Shown: positions 22,783-34,932 of the stretch, piece after piece | Numbering within the stretch: the stretch's first letter is position 1 | Layout: each line of letters begins with the position of its first letter | Origin: Tetrastigma voinierianum | Lineage: Eukaryota; Streptophyta; Magnoliopsida; Vitales; Vitaceae | Reading direction: 5' to 3' | NCBI GenBank assembly: GCA_016808115.1 | Contig: JAEQBH010002856.1 | Coordinates: forward strand, 1 to 64,000 | DNA length: 64,000 nt | Position numbers and translations under genes: made by a program | The notes under the pieces: generated by a model | Seen by the model: only the letters and a program-made list of their open reading frames with translations | Databases searched by the model: none | Told to the model about the DNA's origin: nothing

Positions 22783-24240
22783 AACGCAGTCCATAACTCA
22801 TTTATTTTAGTCCATTTTCTGCATTTTTCTTGCATTTTTTTAGTAGTTTATGATTCATTTTAATGCGAGGAATTATGGATTAATCACCAACTTTTGTATA
22901 TTTTGGTTTAGATAAAATAAACAAATCCGACAAGAAGCGAGGAAAAAAAATTAAGCTAAGGTAGAAATGTCGAGACATAATATCTCAATGTCGAACAAAA
23001 AGTTTAATTATTAGCGAGGTTATATGTAAATAAAAAGCAATCATAATATGTAATAAGTAAGTTGACAGTTGAAATAAAGTTATCAGTGAACTCACAACTT
23101 TAATTACAAGGCATAATATGAGAAGGATTGAAAGATAAATGTTGCAATAAAGAAATTTATGTTGTGGTAATGAAGATCAAAAGGCGAGAACTTTATGTAA
23201 ACGTGGTTTGTGCGACATTGTCTAAGAAGTTCCTAAAGAAGAATGTCACGACATTCCTTTGTTATGTCGACCTTGAAGTCAAGAGGAAAATGGCGATACG
23301 GTTTTTGTCAAGACATTCAAAGCGTGTGTATTCCAAATTTTAGGTCTATGATATACCATCAACATGCACAAATACCCATGGATATCGCATAACTCGATTC
23401 AGTCGTTGGGTCAGTAATAGGGATCTGTTTCTCAAAGGGCGATCTTACATGCGACGGATGAGTGAAAGCGGGCTGTATTTCCATGTCGGGTTACAGTGAA
23501 GAGTTCTCATTTGGTGAAGTATAAATAACATGGGCTGATGATTCCGTGTGCGACATTGACTTCCCATTATAACACCGCTTTGCGGTGACAGGCCTCTGTC
23601 CCGTATTTGTATGACATTATCACGACACATTGCTTTAGTTCTGACGCGATGCGCCATGCCACTGGGCTTTGGCGCGACATCACAAATTATCGGCGACATT
23701 ATTGTTCACTCGAGTCCGCTGTCAGCGCCGTGCGCTTCGAAACGTGTCGGAAGCTTTGTGGCGGCGGTAAAGTACCTTCCGACTCATCAAGTCTGCCTAT
23801 CGATGTGATTGCAATGTGGTGATCCTCCTTTGTCACATGCGATGTTGAACGGTAACGTATGACCTTGTTGTCATTATCACGACTTCAAACTATTGTTTAT
23901 AAATGTGCGCGGCGATGTTAAGTCTTACTTTATCAAAACGACCATCGGGCATCTTTACTTTGTCAGATGTCACAACGTTGAGCCTCTGCTCTGCCCCGTC
24001 TCGCCCGGCGATCTTTAGCGACGCCAGTTGAGACAGTAGATGTTGCATTAGCAATGTTGTTGATAATACAGATGTACAATATCGGGCCAATGTCTCAGGC
24101 ATTGGTTGATGCGTGACATCGTTAAAGCTAACAAATTTTGCTCACGGTTCCCTTTATTTATTGTACCAGCCTAAATCTAACAAAGCATGTACTTCAACCA
24201 TTAGCGCGCACCATACTAGATCCAAATGTTCATATTTACG
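22783..24240 (+). repeat. X-family LTR, 3' LTR of element B (truncated)
   Basis: Starts AACGCAGTCCATAACTCA, aligned with the reverse complement of 10329-10300, and continues with the AATTATGGATTAATCACCAAC block (22871) shared with copy 2. Palindrome units follow (22967 TGTCGAGACATAA, 23254 GTCACGACATT, 23679 GCGCGACATCAC). The 23400-24100 part is unusually CpG-rich. The TATA, R and U5 parts are missing; the LTR is cut near the AT microsatellite. Confidence 0.7.
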
Positions 24241-24244
24241 AAAC

Positions 24245-24264
24245 ATATATATATATATATATAT
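24245..24264. repeat. (AT)n microsatellite
   Basis: About ten AT units at the broken end of the X LTR. Confidence 0.9.
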
Positions 24265-24269
24265 ACATG

Positions 24270-25187
24270 ATTCATTTAAAGCTGAGTCCACTTAAAGTTT
24301 GAATTACGGCATGTATGCAGAAATGGGGCCAGTTTGTCCCAAACTTTACGGGATTCACAATGCAAGCCATAATCTTCTGGCTCTCTACACAACTGACCGC
24401 GCGTCTTTGTGGTTCACCTGCACGAAGGTTATCCATTATGGGGTGAACCCTTGGTGAGATAACTCCTGAAGAACAACCCTTACACTGGTGCGCGGTAACG
24501 CATTTATTCATACATTCAGAGTAAAAACACATGCGGCTTTGCGAATTGCATGCCATGAGCGGATACGTGATTCGTCATGCCCTATGTCCCAGGTCTCGTG
24601 ACCACGAACGCTATTCCCACGGTGTGATAAAACTATCGTTGATTGCTGCATTCGTGACCCTTTTTCCGGCGAATGATTTTGTTTTACTCAATCGAATCCA
24701 TTGGATATCACTTCAATGTACGCTTGATAAATCAATCCGATTAATGTTTTATGGGTGGCGGTTTAGGGTCTCAACATGGGACTCTGCCATTCAACCTGCT
24801 TTTTCATCATTGAACCGAACTGATGCGGGCCTGCCGCTCGAGGGAGGTATCTATCTACTGCCCAGTACCCACCGCACAAATTTTTTCATGTTATGAAACT
24901 ATGTGACTATGTTGGACATCGTCCAAGATGCGACCTATCAACTAATAAAGTGTTGAGTGTTATAACATTTTCATGGCTTCGATGTGATGTCCTTGTCCCA
25001 TATGCAGTACCATTCCGGTGCATGTTATATATATCACTTGTATAAACGAGTGCTACAAGGAACAATTTATAACCATACTTCATGCGAAAGTATCATGGGT
25101 AATTCTATAACACATATAGTTACATCCCTCGTATTAAATATATTTAACATACATACGTAAACATTATAACATAATTGGCGTTTCACA
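24270..25187 (-). repeat. Tekay-like LTR, minus orientation
   Basis: The reverse complement starts TGTGAAACGCCAATTATG at 25187, comparable with TGTAACGCCCC at 5189 and TGTGAAAACCC at 34932. Inside, a GGTGGGTACTGGGCAG block (minus, near 24870) and a GGGTTCACCCC block (near 24450) have counterparts in the LTR at 5189-7080. The bases TAAAG follow 25187 and also occur at 24277-24281, one base outside a possible end, so a TSD is possible but not secure. ORFs at 24272-24896 are incidental. Confidence 0.5.
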
Positions 25188-25462
25188 TAAAGGGTCATAG
25201 TTTAGATTTGAAACAACAAGGCATCACCAGTATGATTAGTGTAGACAGTTAGGTTAATTTTATATGTTCCTTGTAGGAGCCATAAGCGGCCCATTAATGG
25301 GACCAAAAACACATGTACAAATTTATAACACTATTGTCAAAAGACTATTTATTACAATCCCGACAACGGCGCAAACTGCATTAGCGTTCAAAACACATGT
25401 ACAAATTTATACTTACTATTTGCCAAAGACTATTGTCTAAACCAAACCGCATTTATAAAACT
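25188..25462 (-). other. PBS region of the X element with LTR copy 3
   Basis: The minus strand has a good tRNA-Asp type PBS at about 25358-25374 (GCGCCGTTGTCGGGA) and a weaker second motif at about 25436-25452 next to the LTR. About 170 bases of leader lie to the left, then the element is cut by the Tekay-like LTR. Confidence 0.6.
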
Positions 25463-26987
25463 TGTTAACCTTCGGTCATGTGTGCAAGGTTATGACCTCA
25501 TGTAAGGCTATTAACTAATCCGTAATGGCCTCATAAAACTGTTGACTTTCTACTATATCAACAAAAATCTCTTAGAGTAAATCATTTTAAATTTTGGTTT
25601 TGGCACAATATCCACCGCAGTGTCACAATTGATAATAAAATGGGTTATCTCAGTCAGAGATATGGTCTAAAGATCCAAAGATTCTATATCTTCTTACTGA
25701 TTATAAACCATACTATTTGGACTATAACATAAACATTGTGATCCCGACTTAAGAAGGCTGTAAAATATACAAGTATTGGAAAAAAGATGAACAATCAAAT
25801 AAACAGTCTAAGAATAAAAATAATGAATAGTTGAAAATAAATGAAGCCCGAATGTTATCCTTTTAGAGGACACTCCAGAATAACTGTATTGTAGTATAAT
25901 TCCGTAGTTAACAACGATAAAATTGCATGTGTATTTCAGGTTTTAAAATATGTCAAGGCGTTTAGCGGTCTGTTGGATCTCTCCACTCCACAATTCATTA
26001 TCCAGTTTTCTGATTCTTTGAAGACGAGGAAATTAGATGACTAAATAGGATTTCCTTAATCTGGTCTTTTCTTACATATGCTTCATTGTTTTATGAATGT
26101 GACATAACCCAAGTTCTGTCGGTCAAGCAAGAGTTATGCAACTTCTACAGTTTGCATAACATCTAATTCAGATGAGATCACCTCTATCACTGATTAGATC
26201 TCAGCTCTTCTGGAGTTGACACCACTATTGAATTGAGGTGAACTCTCTGCTTGTTTAATTGATAACTCATTCGACTCATTCTTGATTTCAAGTGAGAAGA
26301 GGATTTATTTAAGTAAACACAAAACTCATTTAGATCTCTAATAGCGAGGTTAATATACCTTCAAAATGTTACGCTCTCAGGAATGCCTTCTACATTGTCA
26401 CTGAGAGAACCTCCTTGAAATCGAGCAATGAAACAAATCTAGCTGGGTGTAAGAAGCGGTATTGAGTTAAAGCATTAAACCCATAACCAGAAGTAAATTC
26501 ATAAGCGACATTCACAAGCTCTTTTGAAAACAGCTACGGGGAAGATAGAGTGTGGCTATAGCATTCACTTAGTGGAGATTTGGGTTTCTCAATTCTTGAA
26601 TTACACACTACGGCATTCCTGCGATCCTTAAAGGCAGCAATTTGAAGCGGAAAAGTCGAATTCTAGAAATTTGTTTGAACTGTTATTTAGGTATGTTGAG
26701 AAATAATGGAGTGCAGCATTCGAACACACTCAAAGCGATAACATCCGAGATCAGGAAAATAAAACAAAATAAAAGAAAGATGAAAATAATCTAATCATAA
26801 CAGCGGAAGCTTGAAAAATAAAAGAAAATAAAAGAAAAGAATAGAAAAGAAAATAGAATGAAGCCTTGGCTACCGGATCTTTAAGTTACGCACGCCTTCG
26901 GCCTGCTTTTCTCTGGGTATTTACTTATTTATAGGGTTTCGGTTGGGCCCTAATTTAATGCATTCTTTATTGGATTTCCAAGTGGTG
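25463..26987 (-). repeat. X-family LTR, copy 3, 3' part
   Basis: Minus-oriented R/U5 part, recognised from the TTGTTAACC edge, the GATTAGATCTCAGC block (26194), the GCGGAAAAGTCGAATTCTAG block (26649, also at 63108) and the TTGGGCCCTAATTTAATGCATT block (26943), which pairs with 3010-3040 in copy 1. It is interrupted at 26988 by element G and resumes at 33125. Confidence 0.7.
26924..26933 (-). promoter_or_regulatory. TATA box of X LTR copy 3
   Basis: TATAAATAAG on the minus strand at the same relative position as in the other X LTRs. The palindrome array that should lie upstream now sits beyond element G, at 33230-33990. Confidence 0.5.
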
Positions 26988-28463
26988 TGATTAGTGCGAA
27001 AAGTGCAATTTGAACCCTATTTATTATAGGTTTGAGTGCTTTTGTGTACTAAACATATGCTAATTAACTTGGAATTCGCATTACAGTTCTGTCATTCTAA
27101 TAATGCATTTGTAATTTAGTTTGAGATAATCATGCCAAAAGTGTTGAGTCGATCCAAACACACGAAAATATTTAAGTCCAAACTGACATCATATATCGAG
27201 GAGAGGCCAAGAAGGGAAGAGAAGAGAAGAAAAATGGAAGAAAAATGGAAAGCGGGAAGAAAGATGGTGACAGAGACAGTAACAATGGAGCGTTAGCCGC
27301 GGGAGAAACACATTGATTTCGCTAAAGCTAAGCGAAATGCACACTTAGCAAGTTGATGCCTACGTCGTGCTTTTTGTAATTCGTGTGAACAATTTTTGGT
27401 GTATTACTCTTTTGTCCATTAATAGCCTAGTTGTTAGGTTTTTGGTATTTTCATACCTTGAGGAATTTCTATAAACCTCTTGTTTGTAACCTAACCTTTG
27501 ATTCAAACATGATCTTGGATAATAATTTGTAAGTTTATTTTGTAAAATAAAAGTCTTTTATTTTAGTTTTTTAGCACTGCTTTCTCTTCTCTCTATCTTT
27601 CTCTCCCTTTTCTTAGTTCTTCCAAACACATCGAGGATGACAACTTGGAGGGATGAGCCGGCAAAACCACTTCCTTCTTGAAGTAAAAGGAGCTGCTGGG
27701 GTGAGATCTTTAGGTTCTTCAGTGGTTCCTTTGGCTTTTCATGTTACGGTAGTGTATTTATAGCCCTTATACTCAAAACTTAGTTGCACTAACATGGGAT
27801 GTTATTGTCTTGGCCAATATACATGGCACCCCAGCAGGTCAAAGTGCTCGGGTGAGAGATGCCGCGTAGTTCTTCTAGATGGTCCTTACTAGCCTCTGAG
27901 GTAATATTTACATGTTAGGGTTCTTAATTAGGGTTAAAATAACATTTCTGATTATTGTTTGGCGATACTCTCCATGCTTTAGAATCTTTGTGTGCTCGGA
28001 GTGAGAGATGCCTTTATTATTTTTAGATGGTCTTTACGAGCCTCAAAGAATGATAATGGAATGTTAGGGTTTTAACTAAAAGGGGCCATAACTACATCTT
28101 TATGGCTCATTAGATTGTTTTTTGGCGGGGAGCTCTCAGTTAGCCTAGGATCTTACCTAAACTCATTAGCCCCTCTTAGCGAAAGTTCTCTTTTCTTATT
28201 TTTTCTTCATTTTGTTTTGAGTTGCAAACCATCCACTTAATTTTCAGTTTTTACAGTCATTCAGTCTTCAAACCACTTCCCTGTTTTTAACCAAACCCCA
28301 AAATCCAAATTTAATTCACGGTTTGATTTCCTTTCGAATCATTTGTGCAGAACCCGTCCACATGTTCGGCCCTGAACCGCTCTATCTTTGCGGTAGCTTG
28401 ACTCGTAGTAGGAGAACAGGTATATAAATGTTGGTTGAAACGACCTCTTTGTAGCGCGAATCC
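26988..28463 (+). repeat. 5' LTR of element G (A family)
   Basis: Starts TGATTAGTGCGAAAAGTGC and ends GCGCGAATCC. Shares with 31644-33124 the GTTGTTAGGTTTTTGGTATT run (27430), the GAGGATGACAACTTGGAGG block (27632) and the CTCGGGTGAGAGATGCC block (27850). A palindrome remnant (TTTCGCTAAAGCTAAGCGAAA) is at 27317. The promoter position carries TCTATAAACC at 27468-27477. Confidence 0.8.
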
Positions 28464-29700
28464 GATAAATATTCAGGATATTTCGGTACGAGTGAGTACG
28501 CTGAACCGCGTGATCTCATTCTGATCTGGTGATTCTTTATCATTTTGATGTTTTCTTAGTTCTGTTGTTTTTAGTGTTTGGATGGTTTGCTGCATGTTTT
28601 GGCGACTCATTCGATGGTTGACTTAGATTGCTGGATTAGAAAATCAGATATATATGGAAGCCGATGGTGGGAGGCAAACAAGCGCGTGACGGACAACAGA
28701 CATCATACGTGTGTCACACATGGGAAAATCCAAACCCACCTGGGTCAGCGAGGAATATAGAGACCAATGGATGATTTTATCTGTGTTTCTGACATCACTC
28801 ATCCTGATGATCATCTGAACTTCCATTTTATGCCTCGACCCCTCGGTCGCACTCGGTCACCTCGGCCACCATAGTTAATTTCTTCTTTTAACTGGGCCGT
28901 GGACCTTACCATTTGTGATGATCTTGTGATAGAACAAAATTCAATACCCAATTGAGTGAAAAAATCATAACAGGAATTCCCGGACCCGAAGATTAGATGG
29001 GCTGAAAGATGACTTTGAAACATAAATACGGATAACACAAGATTCCATTTAAAGGCACAATTGATCAGCAACAATATGTCACTGGAGAGAGTTATAAATG
29101 ACATAATAAGCGAAGAAGCAAAGTAGTGGTATCCCGGGCCAATACAAAAGAAAGAAGCGGGGCGATTGAAATAACGACGAAATTTGGATGGGTCCCAGAA
29201 ATGACACTGGCAGGTGGACATCATGAAGTCACATCTCAGAAACGCTGCGACATCTTGATCATCCAGGAGAGTGAAGGAAAGTGCTTGACTGAAGCAGTTT
29301 TGGCGGTTTGTGACTCATTGCGACCTGCAGGGAGGAATTGAAAGTGGAATCATTGAAACCGACTGCGGGGATACCCGAATCGGGTGATACTTTTGGCGCG
29401 GAAAAGAAGAACAAAACATAGCCTTGTTGGTGGCGGTGGGCGCAAACAGTGGAAGGACCCAAGAGCCCTGTAGATTTGGACCTGTTGCCATTTTGACCCC
29501 TATTGCCTGTACCGGTGTCCTCAGATGACCAGTGCATCCTTTGCAAACGATCAAAACGGCCGCTTCGACTCTCAAGGTGATCAACCCACCGCTAGTAGCC
29601 GCCTATGAACTTTGAAGACTAGTGGCCTCTGTACATGCGCCCCACTCAAAAAGATGGCAAATGCCTACATTGCTGTACGGTGGTTGGTTGATGCTGATTA
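28464..29700. other. Unassigned insert-like sequence in element G
   Basis: Richer in G+C than its surroundings and unlike any other part of the window. No PBS is visible after the LTR. The longest frames (minus strand, 28811-29224 and 29259-29584) show no domain I recognise; one contains CKGCTGH, which could be a damaged zinc knuckle, but this is weak. It may be foreign sequence captured by, or inserted in, element G. Confidence 0.4.
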
Positions 29701-31643
29701 AGTTTGTTTCCCGGGATTTGACATTCTAAGTCCCACTTTTGTTTATTTGTGTTAGTTTTTATATTAGTAGTTTATTTGATCTTGTATTTTTCTTTTATAA
29801 ATTTCTTTAATTTTAGTTAATTTGTGTTTAGATTAAATTTTCTCCTTACCAATTTTCTGCATTAATTTTGTGCTTTGCTGCAAAATTTAGACATATATTT
29901 AGAAAATCAGCGTGACAATAATGAAGTGTAACTGTTGTAACAATTTATATTGTATGGCGAAATCATAGTTTTATTGAAGTGCCGACTTCGCTAGCTAGCG
30001 AAATTCAATAAACTAGCGAAAATTATGTGGCAATGTTTTGTAGAGGCGATCTTTATGAGAATTTTTGTTTAGCGAAAATCCTAGCCAATTCGCTATTAGA
30101 ATAGCCAATTTCGCAAGTTTATAAATTTATTCTTCGTAATTGCTTCTTGTAATTCGCCCCAATAATTATTCAGGACCCATATGACCTCCAGTTGTTGCAT
30201 AGCATAATCATTTCTGTTTTAAAGCGTTCTTAGAGTATCGTTAGGCTTAGAGGTGTAGAATCCAAATATGGCAGAGGAACATTTTAGTTGTTATGAAGTG
30301 TGGTACAAAAAATGAGTGTTAGTCCCTTTTTTCCTCTCTTTTCTTCTCCTAGCATTTATTGACTGGCGGTGTAAGGGTATCAATGGAAACCTTTGTAGTC
30401 TCTATCAGAAATGATCACATCTTATCATGGGTAACACTTCCTTCTCTAATTTTCCATTCGAGCCCCATTTGTGGACATGGGGTGCCTTGGGTTGAGGAGA
30501 ATTAGCAGAGAGTGGATTTTGTATTATCTTTGTTATCATTTGTTGGCCCATTTTGTGAAATATTGGGTGCTTCTTAGTTCACCCACATAAATTGTTATAC
30601 CACTCTGACTTACTTTTCTAAAATTGGGCTGTTTTACCTGAACTTTTTGTGGTTTGCTGTTTGTGGTTTTGAAAATTGGAAGCTTTGTCAAATTCTATTG
30701 AGTGTTAGATTGGTTATTAGCCAGTTGAGTGAATGATTAGTTGAATTCTTAATGATTTGACCTTTTCTTCCACCTTTAATCTTACAGCACATTAAGATTT
30801 CAATGATAATTTGAAAAACTATGCAACCTGCTATTTTACATAACTACTGTTTAGAGTGATACCTTTAATAGGTTAAGGACCCACAATGAAAAAAAAGAAA
30901 AGAAATGAAAAAGAAAAGAAAAAGAAAAGAAAAAGAAAAAGAATAAGTGCAGCGCTTTGCCTTGAGAAACACGAGCACGATTAAGGGTATATATTGAAAG
31001 CGCTAAAACCGGGTACTGAAGCCTTAAACGGTTGGGAGTCGCCGACTTTGTGTTAAGCTACATGGGTCGGATGGGTGGAGTTGAGCAAGTTGTAAGTCTT
31101 TGATCTGAATTAATTCGAAGTCAGGGGTAATCTGAAGAGTTTGTGGTCGACGAGATCCTTATGACTTGGTGCCTAAGCCTTAATTGGTTGGGAGTCATCG
31201 GTAGATCCGTTACATGGACTTTGATGAAGTCGAGGTTTTTAGCATTGCACCACAAACGCCAAAAGAGATTGTGGAATAAGGGTGGGTCTGATCTATTTAG
31301 GTTGGTTAGCGTGCTGGAGTCGTGGTAGTAGCCGGGTTGGGGGAGTGCGGTTTGACCAGGTTTATTGTGAGGCGATAAAATAAACTTAGATTTTTGGTGG
31401 AAGTTTAAGTTTGATTCATTGAGAGGAGACTCTTTTGATACTCAATTTTGTATGGTAATTGTTTCTCTCCATGATGGTTGTGAACACAGCCTTAAATGTA
31501 ATTCTTACTTAGGGTTAGGCATTTACTTCTTCACAACCTTTTTGAACTACAACCTTTTGTGTACATTATTTTGTTATCATTTTGTAGATTCTCTTCTTTC
31601 TTTCTTTCATTGCTATGGGACTAGCCAATGTAGGGATGGGGTG
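29701..31643 (+). other. Element G 3' internal region
   Basis: Non-coding. From about 30950 onward it matches, in order, the reverse complement of 54590-55080 in element E: shared blocks include GGTTGGGAGTC (31029 and 31189), GACTTTGATGAAGTCGAG (31218) and AGATTTTTGGTGGAAGTT (31389). A purine-rich (GAAAA)n stretch at 30887-30945 also has its partner in E (55105-55145). GCGAAA units occur at 29950-30110. The end, GGGATGGGGTG (31632-31643), is the likely polypurine tract. Confidence 0.65.
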
Positions 31644-33124
31644 TGATTAGTGCCGAAAATGCAATTTTGAACCTATTTATTATAGGTTTTGGTACTTTTT
31701 GTGTACTAAACATGCTAATTAACCGATTCTGCATTAGATTAATATTTACAATGATCGCATTTTGTGGCAATTTTCAGTTTTGTGAAGATAATCATGCCAA
31801 AAATTATTTAGTCGATCCAAGCACGAAAAAGATTTAAGTCAAACTCATCATATATCAGAGACTAGAGGAAAGAAAGAAGAAAATGGAAGAAAAATGGAAG
31901 AAAATTCAGTGCTGACGCGGGAACAATGACCAATGGAGCAGTAGCCGTGAGAGAAAACTATTGATTTCGCTAAAATAGCGAAATCACCTTCGCGAAAGTG
32001 ATCTCGTCTTTTGCCAATTAATCTGTAGACTTCAATTTTGGTGTATTACTCTTTTGTCCGACTGCTTAGCCTGGTTGTTAGGTTTTTGGTATTTTCATAC
32101 CTTTGGGGAGACTATATAAGCCCCTCTTGTTTTGTAACCTGGCAGCAGTTCAAGCATCAGTCTTTGGGATAATAATTACATAAGTTTTTATTTTTGTAAA
32201 TAAGTCAACATTTTTAGTTTTGCTTTTCTTTTTCTCTCTTCCTCTCTCCTCTTTCTCTCCCTTTCTTGGCGGTGCCAAACACCCTCCAAGGATGACAACT
32301 TGGAGGATGAGCGGCTAAAACCCTTCCTTCTCTTGAAGTAAAAGGCTATTGGGGTGAGATCTTTAGGTTCTTTGGTGGTTCTTTGCTTTTCATGTTGCGA
32401 GGTAGTGTATTTATGGCCCTTATACTCAAACAGTTGCATATAACATGGGATGTTATTGTCTTAGTAATCACTCTCATGCTTTAGGTCGGTCTTTCGGGTG
32501 AATACCGCAGCCAGTTCTTCTAGATGGTCATACTAGCCTCTACAGGGTAATATTTACATGTTGAAAGTTTAGCCAATTGGGGTTGAATAGCATTTGCAGG
32601 TTATTGTTTTTGCGAAGGCGATACTCTGCATGCTTTAGAATGCGTGCTCGGGTAGAGATGCAACTGGCTATTTTAGATGGTCTTCTGAGCCTCAAGAATG
32701 ATAATGGAATGTTAGGGTTTTCCAACTCAAAGGAGCCATAGCGCATCTGTGTTGACTCGGAAATAGGGTTGTTTTTCCGGCAGGGAGCTCTCGATTAACT
32801 GGGATCTTAAACTCGGTGGCCCTCTTTGCGAAAGAAGTTCTCTTTTTCTTATTTTCTTCATTTTTATTTTGGATTTGCAAAACCATCATAATTTTAGTTT
32901 TTCTGATCATTCCGATCTTAAACCACTTTACTGTTTTAACCAAACCCCAATCAAATTTAATTCTGATTTGATTTCCTTTCGAATCCATTTATGCGAAGAA
33001 AACCATTACAATGTTTTGGCCTGGAACATATTTGCGGTAAGCTTAGAATTTCTGGCAGTAGGAAGAGCTTTCAGGTATATAAATGACGGTTCAAGACTCC
33101 GACCCTCTTTGTCAGCGCGAATCG
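31644..33124 (+). repeat. 3' LTR of element G (A family)
   Basis: Starts TGATTAGTGCCGAAAATGC and ends GCGCGAATCG. A palindrome pair (TTTCGCTAAAATAGCGAAA) lies at 31967-31985 and CTATATAAG at 32112-32120. It diverges from the 5' LTR by many small indels, several of which are CpG-rich insertions. Confidence 0.8.
32112..32120 (+). promoter_or_regulatory. TATA box of element G 3' LTR
   Basis: CTATATAAG followed by CCCCTCTTG, conserved at the same place in the LTRs at 49986-51459 and 61372-62753. It lies downstream of the GCGAAA palindrome. Confidence 0.6.
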
Positions 33125-34075
33125 AGGTGTATATTCTTGTTCGAATTAAAGCGACCTCAAATCATAATAGGCATTGATTAAGGTTATGGCACTTTTATTG
33201 CGTGTTACCATCAATAAGTCACTGACATTCCTTTGTTTCCACCGAGGCATCTTATGTCGCGACAAGGAATCAATGTCAGCGACATCATCGTAACCATGCT
33301 GCGTTCTGCGATCTCTTGTCGCGACATCAGCACTAAGTCTGCGCGGCTTTGAGCGGGTATCCTTTGCCAGCGCCGAGGCGCCAATCGCTGTCGTGACATC
33401 GCTTTATACCTCGCGGAGTTTATTTGACCCGTTCTGGTGTGGCGACGCCAATCGCAGCCGACATCACTTTGCTCGCTATCACGCAGTTTCTTGTGACACC
33501 TGACCGCCGACGCTCAATCCGCCATGGCGACATCATTGTCTTTGCGACTTTCAAGCGATGAATGGTTCGATGCCGACATCGATCTCTTATCGCGACACGT
33601 CACTTTAGCACTCTGCGGAGTTTCAAGCGATAGTTCACGATGTAAATGACCTCAATCGCCTATCCTGCGACATCGACTCATGTCTTTGCGACTTTCAAGC
33701 GATCGTTCACGATGTAGCGACATCAATCTCTTGTCGTGACATCAACGAGAGCGCAGCCTTCAGCTAACTTGCGTCTTATATACCTGGGGAGGCTTGGCCC
33801 GGATTTATTTTGGTGGCCTTCATCAGATGCTGGCCGCGACAACGACGAATCTAACGATTTCATCTTTTCAAACACAGTGTAGCTTTTAAGTACTTGTCTT
33901 TGTATGACGCATCAAATTTCTTCAATTTTCCTGATTCCAGCGACATCATAAGCGGTTAATGTGACACAGCTATGACATTAGTTAACGGTTGCTTTCATTT
34001 ACGCCTATAATTTCACGTTTTTGCTCTTCAGTGATGTTGCGTTTGTGTGGCGCTGTGCTTTCGCGCTCACCACAT
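33125..34075 (-). repeat. X-family LTR, copy 3, U3 palindrome part
   Basis: Continuation of copy 3 beyond element G. Palindrome units are dense at 33230-33990, many of them intact or nearly so (33253 TGTCGCGACA, 33314 TGTCGCGACAT, 33390 TGTCGTGACAT, 33734 TGTCGTGACAT). The 5' end of this LTR is not present; Tekay-like sequence follows. Spacer sequences near 33540-33720 are themselves repeated (TTCAAGCGAT...GTTC at 33550, 33625 and 33690). Confidence 0.65.
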
Positions 34076-34079
34076 AATA

Positions 34080-34932
34080 ACAAGTATGGATGGAGTTCTT
34101 TATGTTGCACGATAGTGGGTATTGCTTTGGATTGAAAACAACGAGGAAAGAAATGGATGGAAGGCGAATGTTTGAGCTGTTGCGAGCATCAGTTCTTGAC
34201 TTCTGTTAAACGGTGGATAGAAACACAACGAGAACTCAGCAGTCTTAAACTTTCAAAAATTCAGTCCAATTGTCTTTGAACCAGCCCTACTGTTAGGGCT
34301 GAACCCAATGTCCATTGAATGGCCCTTAAGCATGAAATAACCAGAGTAGGAGAAAACCCCTACCTCATGGAGCATAGCCGAGCTTACTCCTTGGTCCATT
34401 GAACCCTCACCGTTCGAATGTTGGAGACCCACATGGACCCTCATTTTGCCCACTTATTTTCTCTTTTCTTTCCTCCTTTCTTTTATCTTTTCCTCCCCTC
34501 ACAGGGCTTATCATTCCCTTGATCCTTGCCATGGTGGTGTGACACATGGTTTCCATGTATCCCACTCCTTATGCTTATCCTTGATGACAGTGTCATGCAT
34601 ACCTTGCATCTCCTGTGCTCTCATCATAGGCACACATGCATTCAGCCATGTGGCATTTCCCACCACATGGCCCTTATTCTATGGTCCTTGATGCTGCGCA
34701 TGGCACCATCCACATGTCTCTTCCATGGGGTCTTTTAAAGCCGAGAGTGGGCAAATTCAATGATCTCGAGAACTCAACGAGATTTGATTGGGTATTTAGA
34801 TTTCACAAGATGAATCCAACGGTGGGGTCCGTTTCATCATCCAAGATCTAGAAAAAGTCCAAGTTTGCAACCTATGTTGTATTGGTAATTTATCGTTTTA
34901 CGAAAAATTTCAAAGCTACTCGGGTTTTCACA
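34080..34932 (-). repeat. Tekay-like 3' LTR, minus orientation
   Basis: The reverse complement starts TGTGAAAACCCGAGTAGC at 34932, directly after a polypurine tract, so this is the 3' LTR of a minus-strand Tekay-like element whose pol lies at 49456-52265. The left edge near 34080 is approximate. Overlapping small ORFs at 34446-34851 are incidental. Confidence 0.6.

Larger units (their letters stand above)
26988..33124 (+). mobile_element. Element G: A-family retrotransposon, internally deleted
   Basis: Two direct A LTRs (26988-28463 and 31644-33124) flank 3.2 kb that ends with the A-type 3' untranslated region. It lies inside X LTR copy 3: matching X sequence is found on both sides. Flanking five bases are TGGTG (26983-26987) and AGGTG (33125-33129), four of five identical, consistent with a worn TSD. 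No gag or pol domain was recognised, so the element is a deletion derivative that would have depended on other copies. Boundaries rest on the shared TGATTAG start and GAATC end. Confidence 0.75.

Noticed and set aside
24531..24896. 121-residue ORF
   Set aside because: Lies inside a minus-oriented Tekay-like LTR and is not preserved in the other Tekay-like LTRs.
24277..25192. TAAAG as TSD of the Tekay-like LTR at 24270-25187
   Set aside because: The right copy abuts the LTR, but the left copy is one base off any TG end; too weak to use for boundaries.
28811..29224. 137-residue minus-strand ORF, considered as a possible captured gene
   Set aside because: No recognisable domain, and the basic glycine/arginine-rich end alone is not enough. 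Kept only as part of an unassigned region.
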